Shown here in pieces: positions 19,020-30,125 of a stretch of DNA of 64,000 nt. The notes beneath the pieces are model-generated. The model made no database searches, was not told the DNA's origin, and saw only the letters and a program-made list of their open reading frames with translations. Position 1 is the first letter of the stretch. Each line of letters starts with the position of its first letter. The position numbers and the translations under genes were made by a program. This stretch comes from Streptomyces sp. NRRL S-350. Its GTDB lineage: Bacteria; Actinomycetota; Actinomycetes; Streptomycetales; Streptomycetaceae. Where the stretch lies: contig NZ_JOHO01000003.1 in the NCBI RefSeq assembly GCF_000719705.1, positions 248,001-312,000 of the forward strand, read 5' to 3'.

Positions 19020-19427
19020 ATGCCCCCCAAGGGTCGTCAGGCTGCCGGCGCGAAGAAGATCCGCCGCAAGGAAAAGAAGAACGTCGCTCACGGCCACGCG
19101 CACATCAAGAGCACGTTCAACAACACCATCGTTTCGATCACCGACCCCGCGGGCAACGTGATCTCCTGGGCCTCCGCCGGCCACGTCGGCTTCAAGGGCT
19201 CGCGCAAGTCCACCCCGTTCGCCGCGCAGATGGCCGCCGAGGCCGCTGCCCGTCGCGCGCAGGAGCACGGCATGCGCAAGGTTGACGTCTTCGTGAAGGG
19301 TCCGGGCTCCGGCCGCGAGACCGCGATCCGTTCGCTCCAGGCCACCGGCCTGGAGGTCGGCTCGATCCAGGACGTCACCCCCACCCCGCACAACGGCTGC
19401 CGTCCGCCGAAGCGCCGCCGCGTCTGA
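19020..19427 (+). CDS. rpsK: 30S ribosomal protein S11
   Basis: 135 residues with the S11 core ([40 protein letters not shown]) and the C-terminal [12 protein letters not shown] end. It lies on the 30S platform. In many bacteria rpsD follows; here rpoA comes next. Confidence 0.98.
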   Translation: MPPKGRQAAGAKKIRRKEKKNVAHGHAHIKSTFNNTIVSITDPAGNVISWASAGHVGFKGSRKSTPFAAQMAAEAAARRAQEHGMRKVDVFVKGPGSGRETAIRSLQATGLEVGSIQDVTPTPHNGCRPPKRRRV

Positions 19428-19466
19428 CGCAGCGCCTTCGGGCACGCTGGGTTTGCTTCAAAACCT

Positions 19467-19516
19467 CGTACGGGCTCCCACGTAGTGATTCGTCGCTGCT
19501 CGCGGGAGCCCGTACG
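19467..19516 (+). terminator. Attenuator/terminator-like hairpin between rpsK and rpoA
   Basis: A 13-bp perfect inverted repeat (CGTACGGGCTCCC and complement) with a 24-nt loop in the rpsK-rpoA spacer. No T-run follows, so partial termination, attenuation or an mRNA-stability role are all possible. Confidence 0.5.
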
Positions 19517-19573
19517 CTTGGTCCTGTCGGCATCAAATAGTGGGTGCCGAAGACAATCGGAGGAACATCCCCC

Positions 19574-20596
19574 ATGCTTATCGCTCAGCGCCCCTCGCTG
19601 ACCGAAGAGGTCGTCGACGAGTTCCGCTCGCGGTTCGTGATCGAGCCGCTGGAGCCGGGCTTCGGCTACACCCTCGGCAACTCCCTGCGCCGCACGCTCC
19701 TGTCGTCGATCCCGGGTGCCGCTGTCACCAGCATCCGCGTCGACGGCGTCCTGCACGAGTTCACCACCGTGCCGGGCGTCAAGGAGGACGTGACCGACCT
19801 CATCCTCAACATCAAGCAGCTGGTCGTCTCCTCGGAGCACGACGAGCCGGTCGTGATGTACCTGCGCAAGCAGGGCCCGGGTGTCGTCACCGCCGCCGAC
19901 ATCGCCCCGCCGGCGGGTGTCGAGGTGCACAACCCGGAGCTGGTCCTCGCCACGCTCAACGGCAAGGGCAAGCTGGAGATGGAGCTGACCGTCGAGCGCG
20001 GTCGCGGCTACGTCTCCGCCGTCCAGAACAAGGCCTCCGGCCAGGAGATCGGCCGGATCCCGGTCGACTCGATCTACAGCCCCGTGCTGAAGGTCACCTA
20101 CAAGGTCGAGGCCACCCGTGTCGAGCAGCGCACCGACTTCGACAAGCTGATCGTCGACGTCGAGACCAAGCCCGCCATGCGTCCCCGCGACGCCATGGCC
20201 TCGGCCGGCAAGACCCTGGTGGAGCTGTTCGGCCTCGCCCGCGAGCTGAACATCGACGCCGAGGGCATCGACATGGGCCCGTCCCCGACGGACGCCGCCC
20301 TGGCCGCCGACCTGGCGCTGCCGATCGAGGAGCTGGAGCTCACCGTCCGCTCCTACAACTGCCTCAAGCGCGAGGGCATCCACACCGTGGGTGAGCTCGT
20401 CGCCCGCTCCGAGGCCGACCTGCTCGACATCCGCAACTTCGGTGCGAAGTCGATCGACGAGGTCAAGGCGAAGCTGGCCGGCATGGGCCTGGCCCTCAAG
20501 GACAGCCCGCCCGGGTTCGACCCGACCGCGGCCGCCGACGCCTTCGGCGCCGACGACCTGGACGACGCGGGCTACGCGGAGACCGAGCAGTACTAA
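19574..20596 (+). CDS. rpoA: DNA-directed RNA polymerase subunit alpha
   Basis: 340 residues, the usual Streptomyces length, starting [20 protein letters not shown]. The N-terminal assembly domain includes [18 protein letters not shown]; the linker is followed by the C-terminal DNA/activator-binding domain ([35 protein letters not shown]). ATG at 19574 is chosen over an upstream in-frame ATG (19544) because it follows the GGAGGAAC site and gives the family start. Confidence 0.98.
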   Translation: MLIAQRPSLTEEVVDEFRSRFVIEPLEPGFGYTLGNSLRRTLLSSIPGAAVTSIRVDGVLHEFTTVPGVKEDVTDLILNIKQLVVSSEHDEPVVMYLRKQGPGVVTAADIAPPAGVEVHNPELVLATLNGKGKLEMELTVERGRGYVSAVQNKASGQEIGRIPVDSIYSPVLKVTYKVEATRVEQRTDFDKLIVDVETKPAMRPRDAMASAGKTLVELFGLARELNIDAEGIDMGPSPTDAALAADLALPIEELELTVRSYNCLKREGIHTVGELVARSEADLLDIRNFGAKSIDEVKAKLAGMGLALKDSPPGFDPTAAADAFGADDLDDAGYAETEQY

Positions 20597-20608
20597 GAGA
20601 CTTGGCCG

Positions 20609-20636
20609 CGGGGGCGGTTCCCCGGAACCGCCCCCG
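20609..20636 (+). terminator. Hairpin between rpoA and rplQ
   Basis: CGGGGGCGGTTCC pairs with GGAACCGCCCCCG (13 bp drawn full length; in practice a shorter stem with a small loop), 13 bases after the rpoA stop. It may moderate expression of rplQ relative to rpoA. Confidence 0.55.
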
Positions 20637-20722
20637 TCGTCCTGGAAGTCGTGCGGGCACAGTGCCCGTACGCCCGCTGCGGTACCTGATACGGCCGTAG
20701 TCGGAGATTCGAGGAGTAATCC

Positions 20723-21202
20723 ATGCCGCGTCCCACCAAGGGTGCCCGCCTCGGCGGCGGCCCGCACCACGAGCCGCTGCTGCTCGCCGGTCTGTGCCGG
20801 GAGCTGTTCCAGTACGGCCGCATCACCACGACCGAGGCGAAGGCCCGTCGGATGCGCCCGCTGGCGGAGAAGCTGATCACCAAGGCGAAGAAGGGCGACA
20901 TCCACAACCGTCGCCTGGTGCGCAAGACGATCACCGACATCGCCGTGCTGCACACCCTCTTCACCGAGATCGCGCCGCGCTACGAGAACCGCCCGGGTGG
21001 CTACACCCGCATCACCAAGATCGGTCCCCGTCGTGGCGACAACGCCCCGATGGCCGTGATCGAGCTGGTCGAGGCGCTGACCGTCGCGCAGAACGCCGTC
21101 GGCGAGGCCGAGGCCGCCACCAAGCGTGCCGTCAAGGAGGCCGACGAGGCCAAGGCTGCCGAGACCAAGGCCGACGAGGCCGAGGCCGCCGAGCAGGCCT
21201 GA
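20723..21202 (+). CDS. rplQ: 50S ribosomal protein L17 with acidic-basic C-terminal tail
   Basis: 159 residues. The L17 domain ([40 protein letters not shown]) ends near residue 120; the remaining 35-40 residues are an Ala/Glu/Lys-rich helical tail, absent from E. coli but usual in actinobacteria. L17 lies near the tunnel exit. GAGGAG precedes the ATG. Confidence 0.97.
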   Translation: MPRPTKGARLGGGPHHEPLLLAGLCRELFQYGRITTTEAKARRMRPLAEKLITKAKKGDIHNRRLVRKTITDIAVLHTLFTEIAPRYENRPGGYTRITKIGPRRGDNAPMAVIELVEALTVAQNAVGEAEAATKRAVKEADEAKAAETKADEAEAAEQA

Positions 21203-21217
21203 CACCTCCAGGTGTTG

Positions 21218-21253
21218 CGGGCCCGTTCCCCCATTCGTGGGGGAGCGGGCCCG
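21218..21253 (+). terminator. Intrinsic terminator after rplQ
   Basis: A 16-bp stem (CGGGCCCGTTCCCCCA and partner, one U-G pair) closed by a UUCG tetraloop and followed by TTCCTCG. A very stable structure that ends the alpha operon. Confidence 0.88.
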
Positions 21254-21280
21254 TTCCTCGTCCCAGGGAGAAGAGAAGCA

Positions 21281-22219
21281 GTGGTCAACGATTGCGCCGA
21301 GCAGCCGCCGGTGAAGGACGGCCCGGCCGACGGGCGCGTCCGGGTCCGGCTCGACCTCGCCTACCACGGCGCCGAGTTCTCCGGCTGGGCCCGGCAGAAG
21401 GGCGGCCGCCGGACGGTCCAGGAGGAGATCGAGACCGCGCTGCAGATCGTCACCCGCAGCCCGGAGCTGTTCCCGCTGACCGTGGCCGGCCGCACCGACG
21501 CCGGGGTGCACGCCCGCGGCCAGGTCGCGCACGTCGACCTGCCGGCCGAACTGTGGCAGGCGCACCGGGAGAAGCTGCTGCGCCGGCTGGCCGGCCGGCT
21601 GCCCGGGGACGTCCGGATCTACCGGGTCGGCGAGGCGCCGGCCGGGTTCGACGCCCGCTTCTCGGCGATCTGGCGCCGGTACGCCTACCGGGTCGCCGAC
21701 CACCCGGGCGGGGTGGACCCGCTGCTGCGCGGGCACGTGCTCTGGCACGACCGCCCGCTGGACCTGGAGAAGATGAACGAGGCGGCGCGACTGCTGCTCG
21801 GCGAGCACGACTTCGCCGCGTACTGCAAGAAGCGCGAGGGCGCCACCACCATCCGCACCCTGCTGGAACTGCACTGGGACCGCGTCCCGGTGGACCCCTA
21901 CGCCGCCCAGGAGGGCTCGCTCGCGGTCGCCACCGTCCGGGCCGACGCCTTCTGCCACAACATGGTCCGGGCGCTGGTCGGCGCGATGCTGCTGGTCGGC
22001 GACGGGCACCGGCCGGTGGAGTTCCCCGGTGAGGTGCTGGCCGGCGGGGTGCGCAACTCCGCCGTCAACGTGATCCGGCCGTACGGCCTCACGCTGGAGG
22101 AGGTCGGCTACCCGCCGGACGACCAGCTGGCCGAGCGCAACCGCCAGGCCCGGCGGATGCGCACCCTGCCGGGGCAGCCCGCTGCTGCCACCGGGCAGGA
22201 GTCCGAAGGCGCCGCCTAA
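21281..22219 (+). CDS. truA: tRNA pseudouridine(38-40) synthase TruA
   Basis: 312 residues from GTG at 21281. [18 protein letters not shown] and [12 protein letters not shown] are the family motifs; the catalytic aspartate is Asp73. It converts uridines 38-40 of tRNA anticodon stems to pseudouridine. It follows rplQ as in other actinobacteria. The start is somewhat uncertain because the frame is open upstream; the chosen GTG has GGGAGAA before it. Confidence 0.93.
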   Translation: MVNDCAEQPPVKDGPADGRVRVRLDLAYHGAEFSGWARQKGGRRTVQEEIETALQIVTRSPELFPLTVAGRTDAGVHARGQVAHVDLPAELWQAHREKLLRRLAGRLPGDVRIYRVGEAPAGFDARFSAIWRRYAYRVADHPGGVDPLLRGHVLWHDRPLDLEKMNEAARLLLGEHDFAAYCKKREGATTIRTLLELHWDRVPVDPYAAQEGSLAVATVRADAFCHNMVRALVGAMLLVGDGHRPVEFPGEVLAGGVRNSAVNVIRPYGLTLEEVGYPPDDQLAERNRQARRMRTLPGQPAAATGQESEGAA

Positions 22220-22226
22220 ATCGGTT

Positions 22227-22254
22227 TTGGCCCGGCGCGTCCGCTTGGGACAAT
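22227..22254 (+). promoter_or_regulatory. Candidate promoter giving a leaderless ABC-F mRNA
   Basis: TTGGCC, 16-bp spacer, GACAAT. The -10 ends 7 bases before the ABC-F ATG and no ribosome site is visible, which is the arrangement of a leaderless transcript. Confidence 0.4.
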
Positions 22255-22261
22255 CGTCCCC

Positions 22262-23920
22262 ATGGGACACGTCGAGATTTCGCACCTGGAGTACTACCTG
22301 CCGGACGGGCGGGTGCTGTTCGACGACGCGTCCTTCCGGGTCGGCGAGGGCGCCGCGGTCGCCCTGGTCGGCGCGAACGGCGCCGGCAAGACCACGCTGC
22401 TGCGGATGATCGCCGGGGACCTCCAGCCGCACGGCGGCTCGGTGACGATCAGCGGCGGGCTCGGCGTGATGCGCCAGTTCGTCGGCACCACCGGCCGCGA
22501 GGACCAGCAGTCCACCCCGGGGGCGCTGCCCGCGGACGCCTCGGTGCGCGACCTGCTGGTGTCCGTCGCCCCCGAGCGGATCGCGGTGGCCGCCCGCGCG
22601 GTGGACGCCGCCGAGCTGGCGATGATCGCCCAGGACGACGAGAAGACGCAGATGGCCTACGCCCAGGCGCTCTCCGACTGGGCCGACGTCGGCGGCTACG
22701 ACTACGAGACCGACTGGGACGTCTGCACGATGGCGGCCCTCGGCATGCCCTTCGACAAGGCCCAGTGGCGCGGCCTCAACACCCTCTCCGGCGGCGAGCA
22801 GAAGCGGCTCGTGCTGGAGGCCCTGCTGCGCGGCCCCGACGAGGTGCTGCTGCTGGACGAGCCCGACAACTACCTGGACGTCCCCGCCAAGCGCTGGCTG
22901 GAGGAGGCGATCAAGGCCACCTCGAAGACCGTGCTGTTCATCTCGCACGACCGTGAGCTGCTGTCCGAGACCGCCGACAAGATCATCGCCGTCGAGACCG
23001 GCGCCACCGGCAGCAGCGTCTGGGTGCACGGCGGCGGGTTCGACACCTTCCACGAGGCCCGCAAGGCCCGCTTCGAGCGGTTCGAGGAGCTGCGCCGCCG
23101 CTGGGACGAGGAGCACGCCAAGCTCAAGAAGCTGGTCGTCACCCTGCGCCAGGCCGCCGCCGTCAGCCACGAGATGGCCTCCCGGTACGCCGCCGCCCAG
23201 ACCAGGCTGAAGAAGTTCGAGGACGCCGGCCCGCCGGAGACGCCGCCGCGTGAGCAGAGCATCACCATGCGGCTCAAGGGCGGCCGCACCGGGGTGCGGG
23301 CCTTCACCATGGAGCGGTTGGAGCTCACCGGCCTGATGAAGCCCTTCGACCTGGAGGTCTTCTACGGCGAGCGGGTCGCGGTGCTCGGCTCGAACGGCTC
23401 CGGCAAGTCGCACTTCCTGCGGCTGCTGGCCGGCGACGGGACGGTCGCGCACACCGGCGAGTGGAAGCTGGGCGCCCGGGTCGTCCCCGGTCACTTCCGG
23501 CAGACCCACGCGCACCCGGAGCTGTTCGGCCGCACCGTGCGCTCGATCATCGAGGAGGAGCACGCGCTCGGCCGCGGCGCCGCGATGGGCGCGTTGCGCC
23601 GGTACGAGCTGGACCGCCAGGAGGAGCAGAAGTTCGAGTCGCTGTCCGGTGGGCAGCAGGCCCGGCTGATGATCCTCAAGCTCGAACTCTCGGGCGTGAC
23701 GGCCCTGTTGCTCGACGAGCCGACCGACAACCTGGACCTGGAGAGCGCCGAGGCACTGCAGGCCGGACTGGAGGCCTTCGACGGCACCGTGCTGTGCGTC
23801 ACCCACGACCGCTGGTTCGCCAAGAGCTTCGACCGCTTCCTGGTGTTCGGCGCGGACGGCCGGGTGTACGAGTCGTCGGAGCCGGTCTGGGACGTCGCCC
23901 GGGTGGAGCGCGAACGCTGA
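22262..23920 (+). CDS. ABC-F family ATPase
   Basis: 552 residues with two ABC domains and no membrane segments. First domain: Walker A GANGAGKT, signature LSGGEQKR, Walker B VLLLDEPDNYLD. Second: Walker A GSNGSGKS, signature LSGGQQAR, Walker B ALLLDEPTDNLD. The inter-domain linker is charged and helical. ABC-F proteins act on the ribosome (translation factors, antibiotic protection); location among ribosomal genes fits a translational role, but no resistance function can be claimed. The start lies 42 nt after truA. Confidence 0.9.
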   Translation: MGHVEISHLEYYLPDGRVLFDDASFRVGEGAAVALVGANGAGKTTLLRMIAGDLQPHGGSVTISGGLGVMRQFVGTTGREDQQSTPGALPADASVRDLLVSVAPERIAVAARAVDAAELAMIAQDDEKTQMAYAQALSDWADVGGYDYETDWDVCTMAALGMPFDKAQWRGLNTLSGGEQKRLVLEALLRGPDEVLLLDEPDNYLDVPAKRWLEEAIKATSKTVLFISHDRELLSETADKIIAVETGATGSSVWVHGGGFDTFHEARKARFERFEELRRRWDEEHAKLKKLVVTLRQAAAVSHEMASRYAAAQTRLKKFEDAGPPETPPREQSITMRLKGGRTGVRAFTMERLELTGLMKPFDLEVFYGERVAVLGSNGSGKSHFLRLLAGDGTVAHTGEWKLGARVVPGHFRQTHAHPELFGRTVRSIIEEEHALGRGAAMGALRRYELDRQEEQKFESLSGGQQARLMILKLELSGVTALLLDEPTDNLDLESAEALQAGLEAFDGTVLCVTHDRWFAKSFDRFLVFGADGRVYESSEPVWDVARVERER

Positions 23921-23949
23921 GTGACGGCGGAGGGGGTTCCAGGCGATTT

Positions 23950-23978
23950 TTGACCCCTTCGGGCCTGGCCGGTAACCT
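23950..23978 (+). promoter_or_regulatory. Housekeeping promoter of rplM-rpsI
   Basis: TTGACC, 17-bp spacer, TAACCT, a near-consensus vegetative promoter. It predicts a leader of about 165-170 nt before rplM. No gene is seen in the 232-nt spacer. Confidence 0.7.
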
Positions 23979-24152
23979 GGATGCTTGATGTGCGTATTGG
24001 CTCGCTCTATCTCACGTGAGAGGTCGGTACGCCGGAGACATCAGGTCGTCGACCAGCGGTCCCCCTTGAATTGCGTCCAAGGTTGGCCAGGCTGCTCTTC
24101 CGTCCGGGTGCTCCTGTCAGGACTCACTCACTGAAAAGCGAAGGCTACGACC

Positions 24153-24596
24153 GTGCGTACGTACAGCCCCAAGCCCGGCGACGTCCAGCGTCAGTGGCAC
24201 GTCATCGACGCGACCGACGTCGTGCTCGGCCGCCTGGCCTCCCAGGCCGCCAACCTCCTCCGGGGCAAGCACAAGGCGATCTACGCGCCGCACGTTGACA
24301 CTGGTGACTTCGTCATCATCATCAACGCCGACAAGGTGCACCTGTCCGGTAACAAGAAGACCCAGAAGCTGGCCTACCGCCACTCGGGCTTCCCGGGCGG
24401 TCTGCGCTCGGTGCGCTACGACGACCTGCTGGCGAACAACCCGGAGAAGGCCGTCGAGAAGGCCATCAAGGGCATGATCCCCAAGAACAGCCTGGGCCGT
24501 CAGATGCTCTCGAAGCTGAAGGTCTACTCGGGCGACCAGCACCCGCACGCTGCCCAGCAGCCGGTGCCGTTCGAGATCACCCAGGTCGCGCAGTAA
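24153..24596 (+). CDS. rplM: 50S ribosomal protein L13
   Basis: 147 residues from a GTG start: [20 protein letters not shown], then [20 protein letters not shown] and the [18 protein letters not shown] signature. An early 50S assembly protein. It pairs with rpsI in one operon, as throughout bacteria. Confidence 0.98.
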   Translation: MRTYSPKPGDVQRQWHVIDATDVVLGRLASQAANLLRGKHKAIYAPHVDTGDFVIIINADKVHLSGNKKTQKLAYRHSGFPGGLRSVRYDDLLANNPEKAVEKAIKGMIPKNSLGRQMLSKLKVYSGDQHPHAAQQPVPFEITQVAQ

Positions 24597-24641
24597 TTCG
24601 GCCACCAAGCCCCCCAACACTGAAAAGAGCTGAGGAACATC

Positions 24642-25145
24642 GTGGCCGAGACCACTGAAACCCTTGAGGTCGACTTCGACGAGACCGTCGTCGAGGGCGA
24701 GTACACCTCCGAGGAGAGCTACACCTCCGAGTCGCTGGCCGGCCGCTTCGGCGAGGCCGTCCCCGGCGCCGGCCTGGGCCGTCGCAAGGAGGCGATCGCC
24801 CGCGTGCGCATCGTCCCCGGCACCGGCGTCTGGAAGATCAACGGTCGCACCCTCGAGGGCTACTTCCCCAACAAGGTGCACCAGCAGACCGTGAACGAGC
24901 CCTTCAAGCTCCTCGAGCTGGACGGCCGTTACGACGTCGTCGCCCGCATCACCGGCGGCGGCGTGTCCGGCCAGGCCTACGCGCTGCGCCTCGGCGTGGC
25001 CCGTGCCCTGAACGAGGCCGACGTGGACAACAACCGCGGCGCGCTGAAGAAGGCCGGCTTCCTGACCCGTGACGCCCGCGCCGTCGAGCGCAAGAAGGCC
25101 GGTCTGAAGAAGGCCCGCAAGGCGCCGCAGTACAGCAAGCGCTAA
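24642..25145 (+). CDS. rpsI: 30S ribosomal protein S9
   Basis: 167 residues. The first 45 form an acidic, Thr/Ser/Glu-rich extension typical of actinobacteria; [15 protein letters not shown] starts the S9 fold, and the conserved [10 protein letters not shown]-terminal tail reaches the P-site tRNA. GAGGAAC precedes the GTG start. Confidence 0.97.
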   Translation: MAETTETLEVDFDETVVEGEYTSEESYTSESLAGRFGEAVPGAGLGRRKEAIARVRIVPGTGVWKINGRTLEGYFPNKVHQQTVNEPFKLLELDGRYDVVARITGGGVSGQAYALRLGVARALNEADVDNNRGALKKAGFLTRDARAVERKKAGLKKARKAPQYSKR

Positions 25146-25201
25146 TCGCGTCCCCGGGGGTGCGGCCCGCCCTGGCGGTGCACCCCCTGGATGCGCGAAA
25201 C

Positions 25202-25238
25202 CGTCGCCCCGGAGTACCACGTGTACTCCGGGGCGACG
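25202..25238 (+). terminator. Terminator after rpsI
   Basis: Perfect 16-bp stem (CGTCGCCCCGGAGTAC and complement) with a CACGT loop, followed by TGTTCC. Confidence 0.85.
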
Positions 25239-25309
25239 TGTTCCCCGGCTACTGTGCGGCGGCCGGGATCATCGGTTGGGTTCCGAACAGTGGTGATGGA
25301 GGACGGACA

Positions 25310-26674
25310 GTGGGACGACTCTTCGGTACGGACGGCGTACGCGGGGTGGCCAACGAGGGACTGACGGCGGAGCTCGCGCTCGGACTGTCGGTCGCGGCCG
25401 CGCACGTGCTCGGCGAGGCCGGTGCCTTCGACGGCCACCGGCCGGTCGCGGTGGTCGGCCGTGACCCGCGTGCCTCGGGGGAGTTCCTGGAAGCCGCCGT
25501 CATCGCCGGTCTGGCCAGCGCCGGCGTCGACGTGCTGCGGGTCGGCGTCCTGCCCACCCCGGCCGTGGCCTACCTCACCGGCGCGCTCGGCGCCGACTTC
25601 GGCGTGATGCTGTCCGCCAGCCACAACGCCATGCCGGACAACGGCATCAAGTTCCTCGCGCGCGGCGGCCACAAGCTGGACGACCGGATCGAGGACGCGA
25701 TCGAGGCCCACTACCGCAAGCACACGCTGGGCGAGGAGGACTGGAACCGCCCGACCGGCGCCGCCGTCGGACGGGTCCGCGAGTACACCGAGGGCTTCGA
25801 CAAGTACGTCGCCCACCTGATCGGCGTACTGCCCAACCGCCTGGACGGCGTGAAGGTCGTCATCGACGGCGCCCACGGCGCGGCCGCCTACGTCGCCCCC
25901 GAGGCCTTCGCCCGGGCCGGCGCCGAGGTCGTCCACACCCTGGGGGCCGAGCCCACCGGCCTCAACATCAACGACGGCGTCGGCTCCACCCACCTGGACC
26001 GGCTGCGCGTCGCGATGAAGGAGTACCAGGCCGACTTCGGCATCGCCCTCGACGGCGACGCCGACCGCTGCCTGGCCGCCGACGCCGACGGCAACGAGGT
26101 GGACGGCGACCAGATCATCGCCATCCTCGCGGTCTCGATGAAGGAGGCCGGCACCCTGCGCGGCAACACCGCGGTGGCCACCGTCATGTCCAACCTCGGC
26201 TTCAAGCTGGCGATGGAGCGCGAGGGCATCGACCTGGTGGAGACCGCCGTCGGCGACCGCTACGTGCTGGAGGCGATGAAGGAGCACGGCTTCGCGCTGG
26301 GCGGCGAGCAGTCCGGCCACGTCATCCTGCTGGACCACGCCACCACCGGCGACGGCACCCTCACCGGCCTGATGCTGGGCGCCCGCCTGGCCGCGACCAA
26401 GCAGCCGCTGGCCGACCTGGCCGCCGTGATGACCCGGCTGCCGCAGGTGCTGATCAACGTCAAGGGCGTCGACAAGAGCCGGGTCGCCACCAGCCCCGAG
26501 CTGGCGGCCGCCGTCGCCGCGGCCGAGGTCCAGCTGGGCGCCACCGGCCGGGTGCTGCTGCGCTCGTCCGGCACCGAGCCGCTGGTCCGGGTGATGGTCG
26601 AGGCCGCCGACGCGGTGCAGGCCGAGGCCGTCGCGCAGCGGCTGGCCGAAGCGGTGCGCACCCACCTGGGCTGA
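25310..26674 (+). CDS. glmM: Phosphoglucosamine mutase
   Basis: 454 residues from a GTG preceded by GGAGGACGG. It interconverts glucosamine-6-P and glucosamine-1-P for UDP-GlcNAc and peptidoglycan. The phosphoserine loop MLSASHN (Ser104), the Mg-binding DGDADR loop, the sugar-binding GEQSGH and the phosphate-binding [11 protein letters not shown] motif are all intact. The frame is open upstream, but [11 protein letters not shown] is the family start. Partner enzyme glmS lies 1.2 kb further on. Confidence 0.96.
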   Translation: MGRLFGTDGVRGVANEGLTAELALGLSVAAAHVLGEAGAFDGHRPVAVVGRDPRASGEFLEAAVIAGLASAGVDVLRVGVLPTPAVAYLTGALGADFGVMLSASHNAMPDNGIKFLARGGHKLDDRIEDAIEAHYRKHTLGEEDWNRPTGAAVGRVREYTEGFDKYVAHLIGVLPNRLDGVKVVIDGAHGAAAYVAPEAFARAGAEVVHTLGAEPTGLNINDGVGSTHLDRLRVAMKEYQADFGIALDGDADRCLAADADGNEVDGDQIIAILAVSMKEAGTLRGNTAVATVMSNLGFKLAMEREGIDLVETAVGDRYVLEAMKEHGFALGGEQSGHVILLDHATTGDGTLTGLMLGARLAATKQPLADLAAVMTRLPQVLINVKGVDKSRVATSPELAAAVAAAEVQLGATGRVLLRSSGTEPLVRVMVEAADAVQAEAVAQRLAEAVRTHLG

Positions 26675-26688
26675 GCTCCCGCACACGC

Positions 26689-26720
26689 CGAAGGCCCCCG
26701 CCGCTCGGCGGGGGCCTTCG
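26689..26720. terminator. Bidirectional terminator between glmM and coaA
   Basis: A 14-bp stem (CGAAGGCCCCCGCC and complement) with a GCTC loop between convergent genes. Either strand could use it. Confidence 0.82.
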
Positions 26721-26721
26721 C

Positions 26722-26760
26722 GGTGCTCGGGGCCGGTGCTCGGGGCTGGTGCTCGGGTCC
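26722..26760. repeat. Three 13-bp tandem repeats
   Basis: GGTGCTCGGGGCC is present three times in a row with one change in the second and third copies, plus a partial fourth, in the glmM-coaA convergent spacer. Simple slippage-type sequence. Confidence 0.75.
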
Positions 26761-26812
26761 GGTGCCAAGAGCCGGGGCTCGGGGCCCCGGGAGCGCGGCG
26801 GCTGACGGCGGC

Positions 26813-27808
26813 TCAGAGCTTGCGCAGCAGCGCCCGGCGGACCTTGTGGTCCCCGCCCTTCTGCAGGATCAGGGTGGCCCGGCCGCGGGTCGGCAGCACG
26901 TTCTCCAGCAGGTTGGGCTTGTTGATGGTGCGCCAGACCTGACGGCCGTACTCCATCGCTTCCTCCTCCGGCACTTCGGTGAAGCGGCGGAAGTAGGAGT
27001 TCGGGTCCTGGAAGGCCGTCTCCCGCAGCTTGCGGAAGCGGTCCAGGTACCAGTGCTCGATGTCGTCCGTCCGGGCGTCGACGTAGATCGAGAAGTCGAA
27101 GTAGTCGGCGACCGCGAGGCGGGTGCGGCCGTCGGTGCCGGGCAGCGCCGGCTGGAGGACGTTCAGGCCCTCGACGATCAGGATGTCCGGGCGCTCCACC
27201 GTCAGCCGCTCGTCCGGCACGATGTCGTACACCAGGTGCGAGTAGACCGGGGCGCTGAGCCGCTCCTTGCCGGCCTTCACGTCCGCGACGAAGCGCGTCA
27301 GCGCCCGGCGGTCGTACGACTCGGGGAAGCCCTTGCGGGCCATCAGGCCGCGGCGGCGCAGTTCGGCGTTGGGGAGCAGGAAGCCGTCGGTGGTGACCAG
27401 CTCGACCCGGGGGTGCTCGGGCCAGCGGGCGAGCAGGGCCTGCAGGAGGCGGGCGGTGGTCGACTTGCCGACGGCGACGGAGCCGGCCACGCCGATGATG
27501 AACGGCGTGCGGGTGCGCTCGGTGTCCGGGGTGTCGAGGAACGTGCCCAGCGTGCCGCGCAGTTCGTGCGTGGCGTGGATGTACAGGTTCAGCAGCCGGG
27601 ACAGCGGCAGGTAGACGTCACGGACCTCGTCCAGGTCGAGGGCTGTGCCGAGGCCGCGCAGCTGCTCCACCTCCTCGGCGGTCAGCGGCAGCGGCGTACG
27701 CTCGCGCAGCGCGCTCCACTCGGCCCGGCTGAGGTCCACGTAGGGGGACGGCGACGGGCCGGGCGTGGTGGCGCCCCGCGTACACAGTTCGGTCAGCACA
27801 TGCTCCAT
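26813..27808 (-). CDS. coaA: Pantothenate kinase, type I
   Basis: 331 residues on the minus strand. The Walker A motif GSVAVGKST is at residues 109-117, followed by [10 protein letters not shown] and the [13 protein letters not shown] signature of bacterial CoaA. It catalyses the first, regulated step of coenzyme A synthesis. Convergent to glmM and divergent from glmS, with about 100 nt before the latter. Confidence 0.95.
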   Translation of the reverse strand: MEHVLTELCTRGATTPGPSPSPYVDLSRAEWSALRERTPLPLTAEEVEQLRGLGTALDLDEVRDVYLPLSRLLNLYIHATHELRGTLGTFLDTPDTERTRTPFIIGVAGSVAVGKSTTARLLQALLARWPEHPRVELVTTDGFLLPNAELRRRGLMARKGFPESYDRRALTRFVADVKAGKERLSAPVYSHLVYDIVPDERLTVERPDILIVEGLNVLQPALPGTDGRTRLAVADYFDFSIYVDARTDDIEHWYLDRFRKLRETAFQDPNSYFRRFTEVPEEEAMEYGRQVWRTINKPNLLENVLPTRGRATLILQKGGDHKVRRALLRKL

Positions 27809-27907
27809 TGTGAGCCGTCGCGGCGTTCACGGTCGTTGTGGTGTCGGTCACGCAGCGTTCTCCCCGGACGGGAAAACGGCCACAGAACCGCCCTTATGCT
27901 GGCACGC

Positions 27908-29764
<1,857 letters not shown>

Positions 29765-29781
29765 TCCCGCGCTCGTCGGCA

Positions 29782-29824
29782 ACGGCGCCCCTGCGGTGGC
29801 TGCGTCCTACCGCAGGGGCGCCGT
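29782..29824 (+). terminator. Terminator after glmS
   Basis: A 16-bp perfect stem (ACGGCGCCCCTGCGGT and complement) with an 11-nt loop, 18 bases after the stop. Its right half coincides with the end of the minus-strand gene remnant. Confidence 0.7.
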
Positions 29825-30040
29825 GTCGAGCGCGAAGGAGAACGGGGCGGGCAGGTCGATCGACGTGCCGAACTCGACCTGGGTGCGGGTGGGGTAGTCC
29901 TCGCCCTCGGGCCGGGTGACCAGGGTGACCAGGCCGTCGCTGCGGTCGATCAGCAGACAGCACGGGACACCGGCGGCGGCGCAGCCGCGGCGCTTGGCTT
30001 CGCGGTCCTTGTGCGGGTCGGTCGACGTGGGTGTCACTCG
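29807..30040 (-). pseudogene. Truncated Uma2-family (DUF820) remnant
   Basis: The minus-strand frame encodes TPTSTDPHKDREAKRRGCAA, then AGVPCCLLIDRSDG and a beta-rich tail ending APFSFALDTAPL. This matches the C-terminal third of Uma2/DUF820 proteins (a restriction-endonuclease-like fold, where SP-S-x-x-KD-x-x-KRR-x-YAxAGVPxYWLVD is typical). The N-terminal catalytic part is absent; upstream codons overlap the divergent nnr start and do not resemble the family. Best read as a decayed gene. A short functional protein cannot be excluded. Confidence 0.6.
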
Positions 30041-30125
30041 AAAGTGTGGCGCAGGCCCGGCTCCCGCAGGGCGGTGACGCGGGCTAGCGTCGGCGGTAGC
30101 CGCGCCTGCCGAAGGAGTTCTCCCC

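Noticed and set aside
19088..23806. A 1572-codon open frame on the minus strand over rpsK, rpoA, rplQ, truA and the ABC-F gene
   Set aside because: It is the antisense shadow of strongly supported genes; high GC content removes stop codons in this phase. The translation is Leu/Gly/His/Asp-rich and has no domain.
22262..23920. Antibiotic-resistance ABC-F gene
   Set aside because: The conserved location with truA and rplM, and lack of a linked biosynthetic cluster, favour a housekeeping ABC-F; resistance cannot be inferred from sequence here.
23979..24152. L13-type ribosomal leader riboregulator before rplM
   Set aside because: No clear match to a known leader structure could be seen by eye, although a long leader is predicted.
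26723..27907. N-terminal extension of glmS across coaA
   Set aside because: GlmS must begin Met-Cys so that the cysteine becomes the N-terminal nucleophile; the upstream frame is antisense to coaA.
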